This document shows positions 27,793 to 35,796 of a stretch of DNA of 64,000 nt, piece by piece (position 1 is the stretch's first letter; each line of letters opens with the position of its first letter). The stretch comes from Acidisarcina sp. GTDB lineage: Bacteria; Acidobacteriota; Terriglobia; Terriglobales; Acidobacteriaceae. The notes beneath the pieces are model-generated. The model was not told the DNA's origin. It did no database searches and saw only the letters and a list, made by a program, of their open reading frames with translations. Position numbers and translations under genes: made by a program. The DNA lies in NCBI GenBank assembly GCA_035539175.1, contig DATLIY010000008.1, positions 310,001 to 374,000 on the forward strand, written 5' to 3'.

Positions 27793-29097
27793 CTACTCCG
27801 CGGCAAAGACCACGCGGCCTTCGCTGATCGTGGTATGCACCTTGCCCAGCATCGTAACGCCATCGAACGGCGTGTTCTTCGATTTCGATCTGGACTGGCT
27901 GGCTTCGAAGACCCACTCCTTTGCAGGATCAAAGAGGACCACATCCCCGAAGCTGCCGACCGCAAGGCTGCCTCGTCCCTTCAGCCCCAGCACGGCAGCA
28001 GGCTGTGTACTCAACAGACTGATCACACGGGTAAGCGGCAGCTTGTGGGTCTTATGTAACCATGACAGCGACAAACCCAGCGCCGTTTCCAGCCCCGTAA
28101 TGCCATTTGGTGCGCGCTCGAATTCCTGCTCTTTCTCGTGCGTTGCGTGCGGCGCATGATCGGTGGCGATAGCATCCACGGTGCCGTCGAGAATGCCTGC
28201 GACCATGGCATCGCGATCGGCTGCCGAGCGTAGCGGCGGATTCATCTTGGCGTTGGTGTTATAGAGGCCAACCGCTTCTTCCGTCAGCAAAAAATGATGG
28301 GGAGCCACTTCGCAGGTAATCCGCAAACCATTCCGTCGTGCGCGGCCTATCGACTCCAAAGCCGCAGCCGTCGAAACATGTGCGACGTGCAGGTGAGGAC
28401 GTGCGTCCTTGAACTCAGCCAGCAGGCGAATGTCGCGGTCCACCAACCCTGATTCCGCTTCGACCGGCATTCCACGCAGCCCCAGAGCGAACGCCATCGG
28501 CCCGGCGTTCATGGAGCAGTTCACCGTGAGGCGGGTATCCTCGGCGTGCTGAATCACAGGAAGCCCGGCACGAGCCGCAGCCGCGAGCGACTGCCGCATC
28601 ACTGCATCGTTCAGAATGGGCTTGCCGTCATCGGTGACAGCCACCGCCCCGGCAGCCTTGAGCGATCCATACTCCGAGAGCGCTTCGCCGGCACTGCCTC
28701 GCGTTGCCGCGGCAATGGGAAAGACGCGAACGACAGCTCCCCGATCCGCACTCTGCATCCAGCGGGTGGTCTCAGGAGAGTCATTGACGGGAATGGTATT
28801 CGGCATAGCGCACACGCTGGTGAATCCACCTGCCGCGGCAGCCGCCGTGCCGCTCGCGATGGTCTCCTTGTAACCCTGTCCTGGCTCGCGCAGGTGAACG
28901 TGAATATCGACGAGCCCGGGCGCAACCACCAGTCCCCTGGCGTCGATCACCTGAATCTCTTCGTCCTTGTTCCCCTTCAGCTTGCCGGGTGCCTCGATGG
29001 CCGCTACCTTGCCGCCGCGCAGAAGCACGTCGAACTCGGCATCCAGCGAAGATGCGGGATCGATCACGCGACCGCCCTTGATCAGAATCGTTTTCAT
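27793..29097 (-). CDS. pyrC: Dihydroorotase
   Basis: Cyclises carbamoyl-aspartate to dihydroorotate, third step of pyrimidine synthesis. 434 residues, type I dihydroorotase of the amidohydrolase superfamily. The metal-binding HxH lies in GLVDIHVHLREPGQGYKE, the bridging-lysine position is taken by Asp or a nearby residue as in many class I enzymes (I did not resolve it), further histidines are in QHAEDTRL and HVAHVST, and the catalytic Asp is in IATDHAPH. Its ATG overlaps the pyrB stop by 4 bases (ATGA), indicating coupled translation. Last gene of pyrR-pyrB-pyrC. Confidence 0.95.
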   Translation of the reverse strand: MKTILIKGGRVIDPASSLDAEFDVLLRGGKVAAIEAPGKLKGNKDEEIQVIDARGLVVAPGLVDIHVHLREPGQGYKETIASGTAAAAAGGFTSVCAMPNTIPVNDSPETTRWMQSADRGAVVRVFPIAAATRGSAGEALSEYGSLKAAGAVAVTDDGKPILNDAVMRQSLAAAARAGLPVIQHAEDTRLTVNCSMNAGPMAFALGLRGMPVEAESGLVDRDIRLLAEFKDARPHLHVAHVSTAAALESIGRARRNGLRITCEVAPHHFLLTEEAVGLYNTNAKMNPPLRSAADRDAMVAGILDGTVDAIATDHAPHATHEKEQEFERAPNGITGLETALGLSLSWLHKTHKLPLTRVISLLSTQPAAVLGLKGRGSLAVGSFGDVVLFDPAKEWVFEASQSRSKSKNTPFDGVTMLGKVHTTISEGRVVFAAE

Positions 29098-30155
29098 GCG
29101 CGGCTTCCTTTCGCAGACTTCGCTGCTTTCTCTGGTGATTCAAGCTTTCCCTTTTCGAGCGCTCGCAGCACCAGGGCCGTGCGGATGGCGACGCCGTGAC
29201 GTACCTGCTCGGCAATGGCGGATTGCGGCCCATCGGCTACCTCGGCCGTAAGCTCCAGCCCGCGGATGATGGGCCCAGGGTGCAGCAGAACGGCATGGGG
29301 AGCATAGGCAGCCTGCCGTTCCAGGTTTAGCTGATAGCGCGTCTTGTACTCTTCCAGATCAAGGTGCAGGCCAGCCAGGCGCTCGGCCTGAATGCGCAGC
29401 ATCATGACGACCTGGGAGCGAGCCAGGGCACGCTCGAAGTCGCGCTCGATCTCTATGCCGGGGCCAATGGCAGCAGCCACCTCCGGCAGCAGCGGCACCG
29501 GTCCGCAGAACACCACTTTGGCGCCAAGACGGGGAAGCAGCAGCGCGTTGGAGCGAGCAACCCGGCTATGAAAAATATCGCCCACAATCGAAACCGTTAC
29601 CCCATCCAGAGTCTTCTCGTTTACCGCAGAGGCTTTCTCCGCGCCGAACAATCGCGTCAGCATGGTGCGCAGATCGAGAAGCGCCTGCGAGGGATGCTCG
29701 TGCATTCCATCTCCGGCGTTGAGTATGGGCAGGCCAGTGGATGCCTCCAGCAAATAAGGAGCGCCCGACGAGAGATGGCGGAGAATGATGCTTTCCGCCC
29801 CAAGTGCCCGCAGGGTGATGCCGGTATCCTTGAGCGATTCGCCCTTCTCAATACTGGACGACAACGAGCTGATCAATGCGGTGTCGGCGCCCAGGGCCTT
29901 GGCTGCGAGTTCAAAGGAGGTTCGCGTGCGCGTGCTGGATTCATAGAAGAGCAGCGCGACACGGCGCTTGGCCAGCCTCCTGCTCCGGAGCAGCGGGTCC
30001 TCGTTCTCCAGCACGGTGGCGAAGTGCAGCACGGAGTTGAGGTCGTCGAGGCTCAGGTCCTTGACGGACAGGACCGATCCGGCAACGCGGTTGGTAACGC
30101 CTGAGGTGGCAGATTGCAGGGACGAAGGGCTGAACGGTTCTTTGCTTTTCGACAT
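29094..30155 (-). CDS. pyrB: Aspartate carbamoyltransferase catalytic subunit
   Basis: Condenses carbamoyl phosphate with aspartate, the committed pyrimidine step. 353 residues, with a 20-30 residue Ser-rich N-terminal extension not seen in the E. coli protein. The carbamoyl-phosphate motif STRTRTSFE, the HPSQALLD motif and LLHPGPIIRGLE (aspartate-binding region) are present. There is no adjacent pyrI regulatory subunit; overlap with pyrC suggests the non-PyrI type, in which ATCase associates with dihydroorotase. Second gene of the operon, 86 bases after pyrR, with a small hairpin in that gap. Confidence 0.95.
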   Translation of the reverse strand: MSKSKEPFSPSSLQSATSGVTNRVAGSVLSVKDLSLDDLNSVLHFATVLENEDPLLRSRRLAKRRVALLFYESSTRTRTSFELAAKALGADTALISSLSSSIEKGESLKDTGITLRALGAESIILRHLSSGAPYLLEASTGLPILNAGDGMHEHPSQALLDLRTMLTRLFGAEKASAVNEKTLDGVTVSIVGDIFHSRVARSNALLLPRLGAKVVFCGPVPLLPEVAAAIGPGIEIERDFERALARSQVVMMLRIQAERLAGLHLDLEEYKTRYQLNLERQAAYAPHAVLLHPGPIIRGLELTAEVADGPQSAIAEQVRHGVAIRTALVLRALEKGKLESPEKAAKSAKGSRA

Positions 30156-30213
30156 TCGGATGCCTGGCTGGTTGCTTTAGTCCAGTCTATATTTCGTTAC
30201 TGCCGCGGTTATG

Positions 30214-30235
30214 GATCCTCAGCAAGTCGAGGATC
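30214..30235 (-). promoter_or_regulatory. Short hairpin between pyrR and pyrB
   Basis: GATCCTC and GAGGATC form a perfect 7-bp stem around an 8-base loop in the 86-base pyrR-pyrB gap. No T-run follows on the minus strand, so it is not an obvious terminator. It could be a processing or attenuation element. Confidence 0.4.
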
Positions 30236-30241
30236 AGGAGT

Positions 30242-30817
30242 TCAGTCGATGCGCTCCATCAACAATACTTCCTCATCGTCATCGATTTCACGCAGCTTCA
30301 CCTCGATGACCTCCTTCTCGGTCGTCTGCACCAGGCGGCCCACGAAGCTGGCTTCAATCGGCAATTCGCGGTGTCCACGGTCGATGAGGGCGAGCAACTG
30401 CACGCGCTGGGGCCGACCCTGGTCGAAGAGCGCATCGAGCGCTGCGCGAACGGTGCGCCCGGTATAGAGCACATCGTCCACCAAAATAATGTTGCGGCCG
30501 TCCACATCGAAGCCGATAGAGCCGGGGCGGACGACAGGCCGCAGATCGCGGGTGGAAAGATCGTCGCGATAAAAATTAATATCCAGCATGCCCGTGTCGA
30601 TCTGCTTCCTCTCGATGCTGCTGATCAGGCGGCCCAGCCGTTCCGCCAGGGGAACGCCGCGGCGCTTGATGCCGACCAGTCCAAGGTTCTGGCCTCCGTT
30701 GTTCTTTTCAACAATCTCGTGCGCCAGGCGGACGAGCGTTCTCTCGATCTCCGAGGCGGACATAATCCGGTGCTTTTCGCGGAGGGCGGCGGTAGGTGTG
30801 ACTGTCTGATCTGTCAT
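30242..30817 (-). CDS. pyrR: PyrR bifunctional pyrimidine regulator / uracil phosphoribosyltransferase
   Basis: A 191-residue PRTase-fold protein. The PRPP-binding signature NIILVDDVLYTGRTVRAAL is near residue 100, and GIKRRGVPLAERL and NFYRDDL earlier are typical of PyrR. In Bacillus it binds pyr mRNA in response to UMP and also makes UMP from uracil. It heads the minus-strand operon with pyrB and pyrC. The ATG at 30817 fits the family length; an upstream start would add nine unlikely residues. A 13-base palindrome (CACCGGGCCGGTG, 30842-30854) lies 25 bases upstream. RNA targets of the classic PyrR consensus were not recognised. Confidence 0.92.
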   Translation of the reverse strand: MTDQTVTPTAALREKHRIMSASEIERTLVRLAHEIVEKNNGGQNLGLVGIKRRGVPLAERLGRLISSIERKQIDTGMLDINFYRDDLSTRDLRPVVRPGSIGFDVDGRNIILVDDVLYTGRTVRAALDALFDQGRPQRVQLLALIDRGHRELPIEASFVGRLVQTTEKEVIEVKLREIDDDEEVLLMERID

Positions 30818-30901
30818 AAGGCTCTGGCGGGATGATACGAGCACCGGGCCGGTGGAGCAAGAGGAAGGGCGGAGACTGCGATTCCAGCGACGAGGAGTTA
30901 G

Positions 30902-31597
30902 CTAGGAATTGCTGAGGGGACTGCGCCGCGATGCGAAGATCCGCGCCCCTAGAACTCCCCCCAGAGCGGCAAAAAGAATCATACCGAGCGCGGTTGTGGC
31001 GGAGCTGGTCAGGCTAAGAAACGCCTTGCCATCCGGTGAGAGCAGGAAGCGGAAATAAGCCCGGATCTGCGCCTGCGCTTCCGGTGTCGTTTGGGCCATG
31101 CGTCCGCCCATCTGCTCCACCATAGCCCGGATATTGCCATCCATGGAGTCGTCAATGGCCTTGCTCATGTGCAGCGCGTGGCGCTGGAAGAGGAGAACAC
31201 CCGCATTGCAGGCGGTTGCAGAAAACGCCGCCACAATGCCGGCTACAACACCAATCCGCAGGCCCGTCCGCAGATTCAGGAAGCTCGCCTGGGAGCGTCT
31301 TCGGTAGAGCGCGACCGCCGCCATCGCTCCGCCAACAAGCCACAGGAATGATCCTGTGGAGAGAGGAAGCAGAGAAGAACTCAGCAGTCCCATGGGAAGA
31401 CCAACAATGAGAGCCGAGCGAATGGCGTGCTTCCAGGAAGTCCCTCTGCGCTCCGCCTCGCCCGTGAATTCGCGGGAGGAGGCCATGCCTTCCATTTCGT
31501 CGCTCGCTTCCAGACGCAACTGCGGAGATCCGCAATGAGGACAGAACATGCCTGAGGCGCTCAGCGGATTCCCGCAACGATGGCAAAGAGATTCCAT
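30902..31597 (-). CDS. Zinc-ribbon multipass membrane protein, unknown function
   Basis: 231 residues. An N-terminal zinc ribbon (CHRCG...CPHCG, residues 5-22) is followed by a charged cytoplasmic stretch and about four hydrophobic helices (about 62-82, 85-98, 112-135, 195-215). Between helices three and four is an amphipathic region with MEQMGGRMAQTTPEAQ. This is the common 'zinc-ribbon plus DUF' membrane layout whose role is unknown. The ATG at 31597 begins directly with MESLCHRCG. It is the next minus-strand gene after pyrR but 85 bases away, so operon membership is unclear. Confidence 0.65.
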   Translation of the reverse strand: MESLCHRCGNPLSASGMFCPHCGSPQLRLEASDEMEGMASSREFTGEAERRGTSWKHAIRSALIVGLPMGLLSSSLLPLSTGSFLWLVGGAMAAVALYRRRSQASFLNLRTGLRIGVVAGIVAAFSATACNAGVLLFQRHALHMSKAIDDSMDGNIRAMVEQMGGRMAQTTPEAQAQIRAYFRFLLSPDGKAFLSLTSSATTALGMILFAALGGVLGARIFASRRSPLSNS

Positions 31598-31819
31598 TCC
31601 TCTTTGAAGCTACCCCACGGCATCCTCAAAAGCAATGAACCATCACCAGACGCCGCTGGCCGATTGCGGATCGCGATTGGATTCTGCACCAGAATCCGGG
31701 CACAGTGAGACCTGAAGGCGACTAATCCTCTTGTTCTCAACGTGAATTTCGCAGGTGACCACAGTCACATCGCGCAATTGGGGCGAATAGTGTAGTATCC
31801 ACGTCCGGAAGGAGGGCAC

Positions 31820-32248
31820 ATGCCAAAACATGTACTCGTATTTGCTATGGCGGCCCTGTTTTTACCCGCCATTTTCGGAATGGCCCAGCAGCAGGATAGT
31901 GTGAAAAAGGTTCCGGTCAAACCGACATCACCGGTATCCGGAAAAGAGATGTATGGAGCCTACTGTGCGACCTGCCACGGCACAGATGGAAAAGGCAACG
32001 GTCCGGCGGCAGCAGCGCTCAAGACACACCCAACCGACCTGACAATGCTTGCCAAGAATAATGGCAATAAATTTCCTCAGGATCACATCGTCAGCGTGCT
32101 TCGGTTCGGGTCAGAGCTTCCATCCCACGGCTCCGTGGATATGCCCGTATGGGGACCTGTACTTCACTCCATGAATCGGTCCAACTCCGCCGAAGAACAG
32201 CAGCGAATCAGCAATCTAACGCGATACCTGAAGACGATACAGCAATAG
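31820..32248 (+). CDS. Small exported c-type cytochrome
   Basis: A 142-residue periplasmic protein with a signal peptide (MPKHVLVFAMAALFLPAIFG). One haem-attachment site CATCH (Cys49, Cys52, His53) sits in YCATCHGTDGKGNG, and the likely axial Met is in HGSVDMPVWGP. It is a class I mono-haem cytochrome of the 'Cytochrome_CBB3' type and moves electrons between periplasmic partners. It stands alone, flanked by no oxidase genes. A GGAAGGAGG ribosome-binding site is just upstream. A long inverted repeat lies after the stop. Confidence 0.88.
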   Translation: MPKHVLVFAMAALFLPAIFGMAQQQDSVKKVPVKPTSPVSGKEMYGAYCATCHGTDGKGNGPAAAALKTHPTDLTMLAKNNGNKFPQDHIVSVLRFGSELPSHGSVDMPVWGPVLHSMNRSNSAEEQQRISNLTRYLKTIQQ

Positions 32249-32273
32249 CTGGAGCACTGCGGATCCTATGCAG

Positions 32274-32321
32274 GCTAACGTCGAAGGGCCACGGCTCACA
32301 CCATGGCCCTTCGACGTTAGC
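32274..32321. repeat. 21-bp inverted repeat with 6-base loop
   Basis: Arms 32274-32294 and 32301-32321 match at 20 of 21 positions, around CTCACA. It lies 26 bases after the cytochrome stop. It is very stable but lacks a T-run, so it may be a Rho-type end, an mRNA stabiliser or a dispersed palindromic element. Confidence 0.75.
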
Positions 32322-32379
32322 GAACCAGCCCAGCAAGGTATCCAGTCTTGAAGGATGGCGCGATTTTTGCGCTGTGAGG

Positions 32380-32458
32380 CAGATCCTTCGCTTCGCTCAG
32401 GATGACAAAGCTAAATGAAGCTCAGAGAGACAAACTAAATGAGGCTCATGATGACAGA
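32380..32458. repeat. Dispersed-repeat-like segment with internal repeats
   Basis: It begins with AGATCCTTCGCTTCGCTCAG then GATGACA, a word of the type seen scattered in many soil-bacterial genomes, with ATCCT/AGGAT ends that pair. It continues with two imperfect copies of GACAAA(G)CTAAATGA(A/G)GCTCA at 32404 and 32429. It is non-coding, between a cytochrome and a lipoprotein gene. Confidence 0.55.
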
Positions 32459-32491
32459 ACTTAGCCGCCGCCCAGCCAAGGTTAGCAGGCC

Positions 32492-33130
32492 CTAGTTGCT
32501 TTCGCGGGCTTCGTCTTTACCTGGCGGCTCATCTGCAGGAAGGTCCAGAAGCACGAGAGAGAAGTCCGTCCCATCGCCGCCGGACTTGTCGATGCTCACC
32601 AGATGCTGGTGCTTCTTTGACCCTGCTTTCAGCAGCGCGGATGCATCGGCGTTGACTGCGGAGTGGGAGCCATGCGGGCCGCTGTCCTGCTCACTGCACC
32701 CCAAGCCCTGGCGGGTGACCGCAGGAGCCCCCACAGCCTTCGCCCCTTCGCACTGGACGACATCGCCGTAACGGCCCAGCGCCTTGTGGTAGTAAGTCAA
32801 AACCTGGTCCTTGGAATCCGGCGTATGGTATTTGATCACTTTCAGGCGCATCTGCCAGTTGCCAAAGGCCATCTGGACATCGGAAGCGCCGCTCTTCTCC
32901 TCACGGCGGGTAATTGAAGTCGCGCCTGGGTAGGCAGGCAAGCCGACATCGGAAGCGGCCATTTCGTTCGTCTTGACCTGCACATTGCCGAAGGGCGTCT
33001 GAACCTTGACGTTCTTATCTTTCCCGTCCTTCGATGGATCCACCTGAACGCTGCATGCGGCGGTCGCCAGCAGCAAGCCTGCCGCCAGAACAATGCTCGA
33101 TCTGCGCAGGAACCATTGAATATCGGCCAT
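32492..33130 (-). CDS. Putative lipoprotein, unknown function
   Basis: 212 residues. The N-terminal hydrophobic segment ends in a lipobox (LLLATAAC, modified Cys about residue 26), so the protein should be lipid-anchored after SPII cleavage. The mature part has QTPFGNVQVKTNEM, a YPGATSITR stretch and AFGNWQMRLKV, the kind of two-lobed beta domain seen in acidobacterial proteins that track PFGNV/AFGNW. No known catalytic motif. Stands alone; convergent with the cytochrome gene. Confidence 0.65.
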   Translation of the reverse strand: MADIQWFLRRSSIVLAAGLLLATAACSVQVDPSKDGKDKNVKVQTPFGNVQVKTNEMAASDVGLPAYPGATSITRREEKSGASDVQMAFGNWQMRLKVIKYHTPDSKDQVLTYYHKALGRYGDVVQCEGAKAVGAPAVTRQGLGCSEQDSGPHGSHSAVNADASALLKAGSKKHQHLVSIDKSGGDGTDFSLVLLDLPADEPPGKDEARESN

Positions 33131-33334
33131 CCCACTCCCCCTGACGCTCCAAGGTGCGACCGTCCTAGATACGCGTACTGCAGCCGGACGGTTCCCTGGC
33201 TCCTTCTGGCCGTGTTCAAGGCCGCTTTCTGGGCCACAGCTTCATAGAATCCATGCGACCTTCCTTACAGAGAAATCATCAGAGTAGGCAGGACTGTGGT
33301 TCTTCCGCGGATTCCTTCAATTTATGAGGCGCTC

Positions 33335-34474
33335 ATGAACGAACTCGGTGGTCTATTTACTCCTTTTACGCTCCGCAATATTACTTTTCCCAACCGTATC
33401 GCCGTTTCGCCAATGTGCGAATACTCCAGCGAGGATGGATTTACCAATGAGTGGCACCTGGTGCACCTGGGAAGCCGCGCAGTTGGCGGCGCCGGACTGG
33501 TAATTACGGAGGCTACCGCCGTCGTGCCGGAGGGCCGCATCAGCCCGTGGGATGTGGGGTTGTGGAAAGATGCGCACATAGCAGGGCTCAGCCGGATTGT
33601 AGACTTTATCCACAGCCAGGGCGTACGGGCCGGGGTGCAACTGGCCCATGCGGGACGCAAAGCAAGCACATCCCGTCCGTGGGACGCACAGGGGGACAAT
33701 GTCGTTCTGCCCACCGCAGGAGGCTGGGAGAACGTCGTCGCTCCGAGCGCCATCGCTTTCAAGCCCGGCTATGCCGAACCCATCGCGCTGGACCGGAACG
33801 GCATCGATACCGTCATTCAGGCCTTTGCTTCCGCGGCTCGCCGCGCCTTGGCGGCAGGCTTCGACGTCGTGGAGATTCACGCCGCGCACGGCTACCTGCT
33901 GCATCAGTTCCTCTCGCCGCTCAGCAACCATCGCACCGACGAGTATGGCGGCAGCTTTGAAAATCGTACCCGCCTTGTAGTCAACGTCGTGGACGCGGTG
34001 CGGCAGGAGTGGCCGTTGGAACTGCCACTCTTCATTCGAATCTCCGCCACCGACTGGGTCGAGGGCGGCTGGAGTACTGAAGAATCGGTGAAGCTTGCCC
34101 GCCTGCTGAAGGACCATGGGGTCGATCTGGTCGATGCCTCCTCCGGAGGAGTGGTGCCCAACGCAAAGATCCCAGTTGGGCCTGGCTACCAGGTACCGTT
34201 CGCCGAGAGGATACGGCGGGAAGGCGGGATCCCAACCGGCACGGTCGGGATGATTACCTCAGCCCAGCAAGCGGATCAGATCGTGCTCAACGGACAGGCA
34301 GACATGGTATTGCTGGCGCGTGAGTTGCTGCGCGATCCCTATTGGCCTCTCCATGCGGCGGTGGAACTTAAGCAGTCAATCGCATGGCCTCCACAGTATC
34401 TGCGCGCGGCGGAGGGCATCGCCACGCAGCGCCAGCCTGTGTCGTCCGCAACTACCAGCCTTGTAGCTAAGTAG
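33335..34474 (+). CDS. Old Yellow Enzyme family NADPH:flavin oxidoreductase (YqjM-like)
   Basis: A FMN-dependent ene-reductase, 379 residues from the ATG at 33335 (GAGG six bases upstream). A TIM barrel with the YqjM-group cysteine in [18 protein letters not shown], the FMN/substrate pair His-Ala-Ala-His in [24 protein letters not shown], and the C-terminal phosphate-binding stretch around [11 protein letters not shown]. It reduces activated C=C bonds; physiological substrate unknown, often linked to electrophile detoxification. It is monocistronic by spacing. An upstream GTG-type start at 33296 would add 13 residues without a ribosome-binding site. Confidence 0.93.
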   Translation: MNELGGLFTPFTLRNITFPNRIAVSPMCEYSSEDGFTNEWHLVHLGSRAVGGAGLVITEATAVVPEGRISPWDVGLWKDAHIAGLSRIVDFIHSQGVRAGVQLAHAGRKASTSRPWDAQGDNVVLPTAGGWENVVAPSAIAFKPGYAEPIALDRNGIDTVIQAFASAARRALAAGFDVVEIHAAHGYLLHQFLSPLSNHRTDEYGGSFENRTRLVVNVVDAVRQEWPLELPLFIRISATDWVEGGWSTEESVKLARLLKDHGVDLVDASSGGVVPNAKIPVGPGYQVPFAERIRREGGIPTGTVGMITSAQQADQIVLNGQADMVLLARELLRDPYWPLHAAVELKQSIAWPPQYLRAAEGIATQRQPVSSATTSLVAK

Positions 34475-34589
34475 CGGAAGCGGGAACCAGCGAGGGCAAC
34501 CTCAAAAAGAAAGCTACGTCTCCGGGGAGCGGTGTCCTATACTTTGCACAGTGGACGCGGCCCCTTCGGGGCGGAGTCACGCCTGGATC

Positions 34590-35102
34590 ATGCCGAATCA
34601 ACAGCCAAATCGACGCGCTTCCGTAAAGACCGAAATCCCCGATAAGCTCTACTTCAGGATCGGGGAGGTTTCGCGCCTTTGTGCTGTGGAAGCCTACGTT
34701 TTGCGCTTCTGGGAGACTGAGTTTTCCCAACTCCGCCCCAATAAGAGCGGGACGGGGCAGCGGCTCTATCGCAAGCGGGACGTGGAGATGGCGCTTCGCA
34801 TCAAGCGACTGCTGCACGAGGAGGGCTACACCATTGCGGGGGCCCGGCAGATCCTGCAGGCGGAATCACGCCGCAAGGGTGGCCAGCCGGAATTGCCCAT
34901 GCCCGCGATGCCTATCGTGCTGAAGCCACAGGATGCGCCGGCAGGTGCAACCAAGGGACAGCGAGCGGTTCCTGTGGAGCAAATGCGCCGCGAACTCCGT
35001 GAGCTGCTGGGCATCCTCTCGGTCCCGCCCAATACCCCCGAAACGCGCACGCGCAACGTAAAGCGCTTTCAGGCGCCTGCCGCCAAACTCTTCGAAGACT
35101 GA
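34590..35102 (+). CDS. MerR-family transcriptional regulator
   Basis: About 170 residues. A MerR-type winged helix at about residues 16-85 ([47 protein letters not shown]), followed by [11 protein letters not shown] and a C-terminal tail with LRELLGIL that may dimerise. There are no metal-binding cysteines in the tail, so metal sensing is unlikely; the sequence is of the short 'MerR / YdfL-less' kind common near housekeeping genes. The start is either the ATG at 34590 or a GTG at 34551. A CCCCTTCGGGG hairpin at 34560-34570 precedes the ATG. Regulon unknown. Confidence 0.85.
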   Translation: MPNQQPNRRASVKTEIPDKLYFRIGEVSRLCAVEAYVLRFWETEFSQLRPNKSGTGQRLYRKRDVEMALRIKRLLHEEGYTIAGARQILQAESRRKGGQPELPMPAMPIVLKPQDAPAGATKGQRAVPVEQMRRELRELLGILSVPPNTPETRTRNVKRFQAPAAKLFED

Positions 35103-35138
35103 ACGAAGTCTGACCCAGACAGGGCCTGGCGGAAAACG

Positions 35139-35414
35139 CTAACGAGCTTGCGCAGCCCCGGCTTCAGAAGTCGCGGCGATGGTGCCATTGGTCATAAATC
35201 GTTCCATGGCCTGCATGGCGCATCCCTGACCGCAGACGTGGTACATCTCGGAATTACGACTCTCTGCTGCGTTCCACGGAAAGAGCGTAAATCGCTGATT
35301 TGGCTGGTCGTCTTCCCAGCAGGGAACTTCCCCCAGCATGATCATCCACCAGTGATTACTCTCGCCCTTCTTCTTGCCGCAAATATCGCAAGTGAAAGAA
35401 ACGTCCCAGGCCAT
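35139..35414 (-). CDS. Small zinc-binding-type protein, unknown function
   Basis: 91 residues, with two cysteine pairs: FTCDICGKKK near the N-terminus and HVCGQGCAMQAM near residue 63, spaced like a treble-clef or zinc-ribbon site. Between them is a Trp-rich segment (NHWWMIMLGEVPCWED). A GGAGAG ribosome-binding site precedes the ATG. No named family recognised. It ends 37 bases from the MerR gene stop and is divergent from the next small zinc-ribbon gene. Confidence 0.6.
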   Translation of the reverse strand: MAWDVSFTCDICGKKKGESNHWWMIMLGEVPCWEDDQPNQRFTLFPWNAAESRNSEMYHVCGQGCAMQAMERFMTNGTIAATSEAGAAQAR

Positions 35415-35564
35415 AGACTCTCCACGTTTGCATTCTGTCAGCTCAGGCTGAATGCTTCCTAACTGTAGCGTAGATCAGACATCTTCCGTCAACGAAAAGG
35501 TGCTAGTGTAAAAAAAGTCGGAACGGTGTCAAAAGAAGCACCGGTCGGCAATGAGGAGCGGAAC

Positions 35565-35765
35565 ATGATCTGTACCAACTGCTCATCGTCAAACTTTCGA
35601 CTCTCTCGCTTTCGCTGGAAGGACCTGGAGAGGCTAGCACTGCTCCAGTATCCGATTCGCTGCCGCAATTGCCATGAACGGACCTACGGCGGAGTCATGC
35701 TCGCACTGTACCTGGCGCAGGCTAGAAAAGCGCGCCGGCGGAAGCGCACGGTCGAGAGCCGTTGA
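35565..35765 (+). CDS. Small zinc-ribbon protein, unknown function
   Basis: 66 residues from the ATG at 35565, which has GGAGCGG seven bases upstream. An N-terminal CTNCSSSNFRLSRFR and a later RCRNCHERTYG form a four-cysteine zinc ribbon; the C-terminus is strongly basic (ARKARRRKR) after a short hydrophobic patch. It resembles small membrane-proximal or RNA-binding zinc-ribbon proteins of Acidobacteria. Function unknown. Confidence 0.6.
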   Translation: MICTNCSSSNFRLSRFRWKDLERLALLQYPIRCRNCHERTYGGVMLALYLAQARKARRRKRTVESR

Positions 35766-35796
35766 TGGCTGGCCAGGCAAAGGTCCAGCGGACTCC

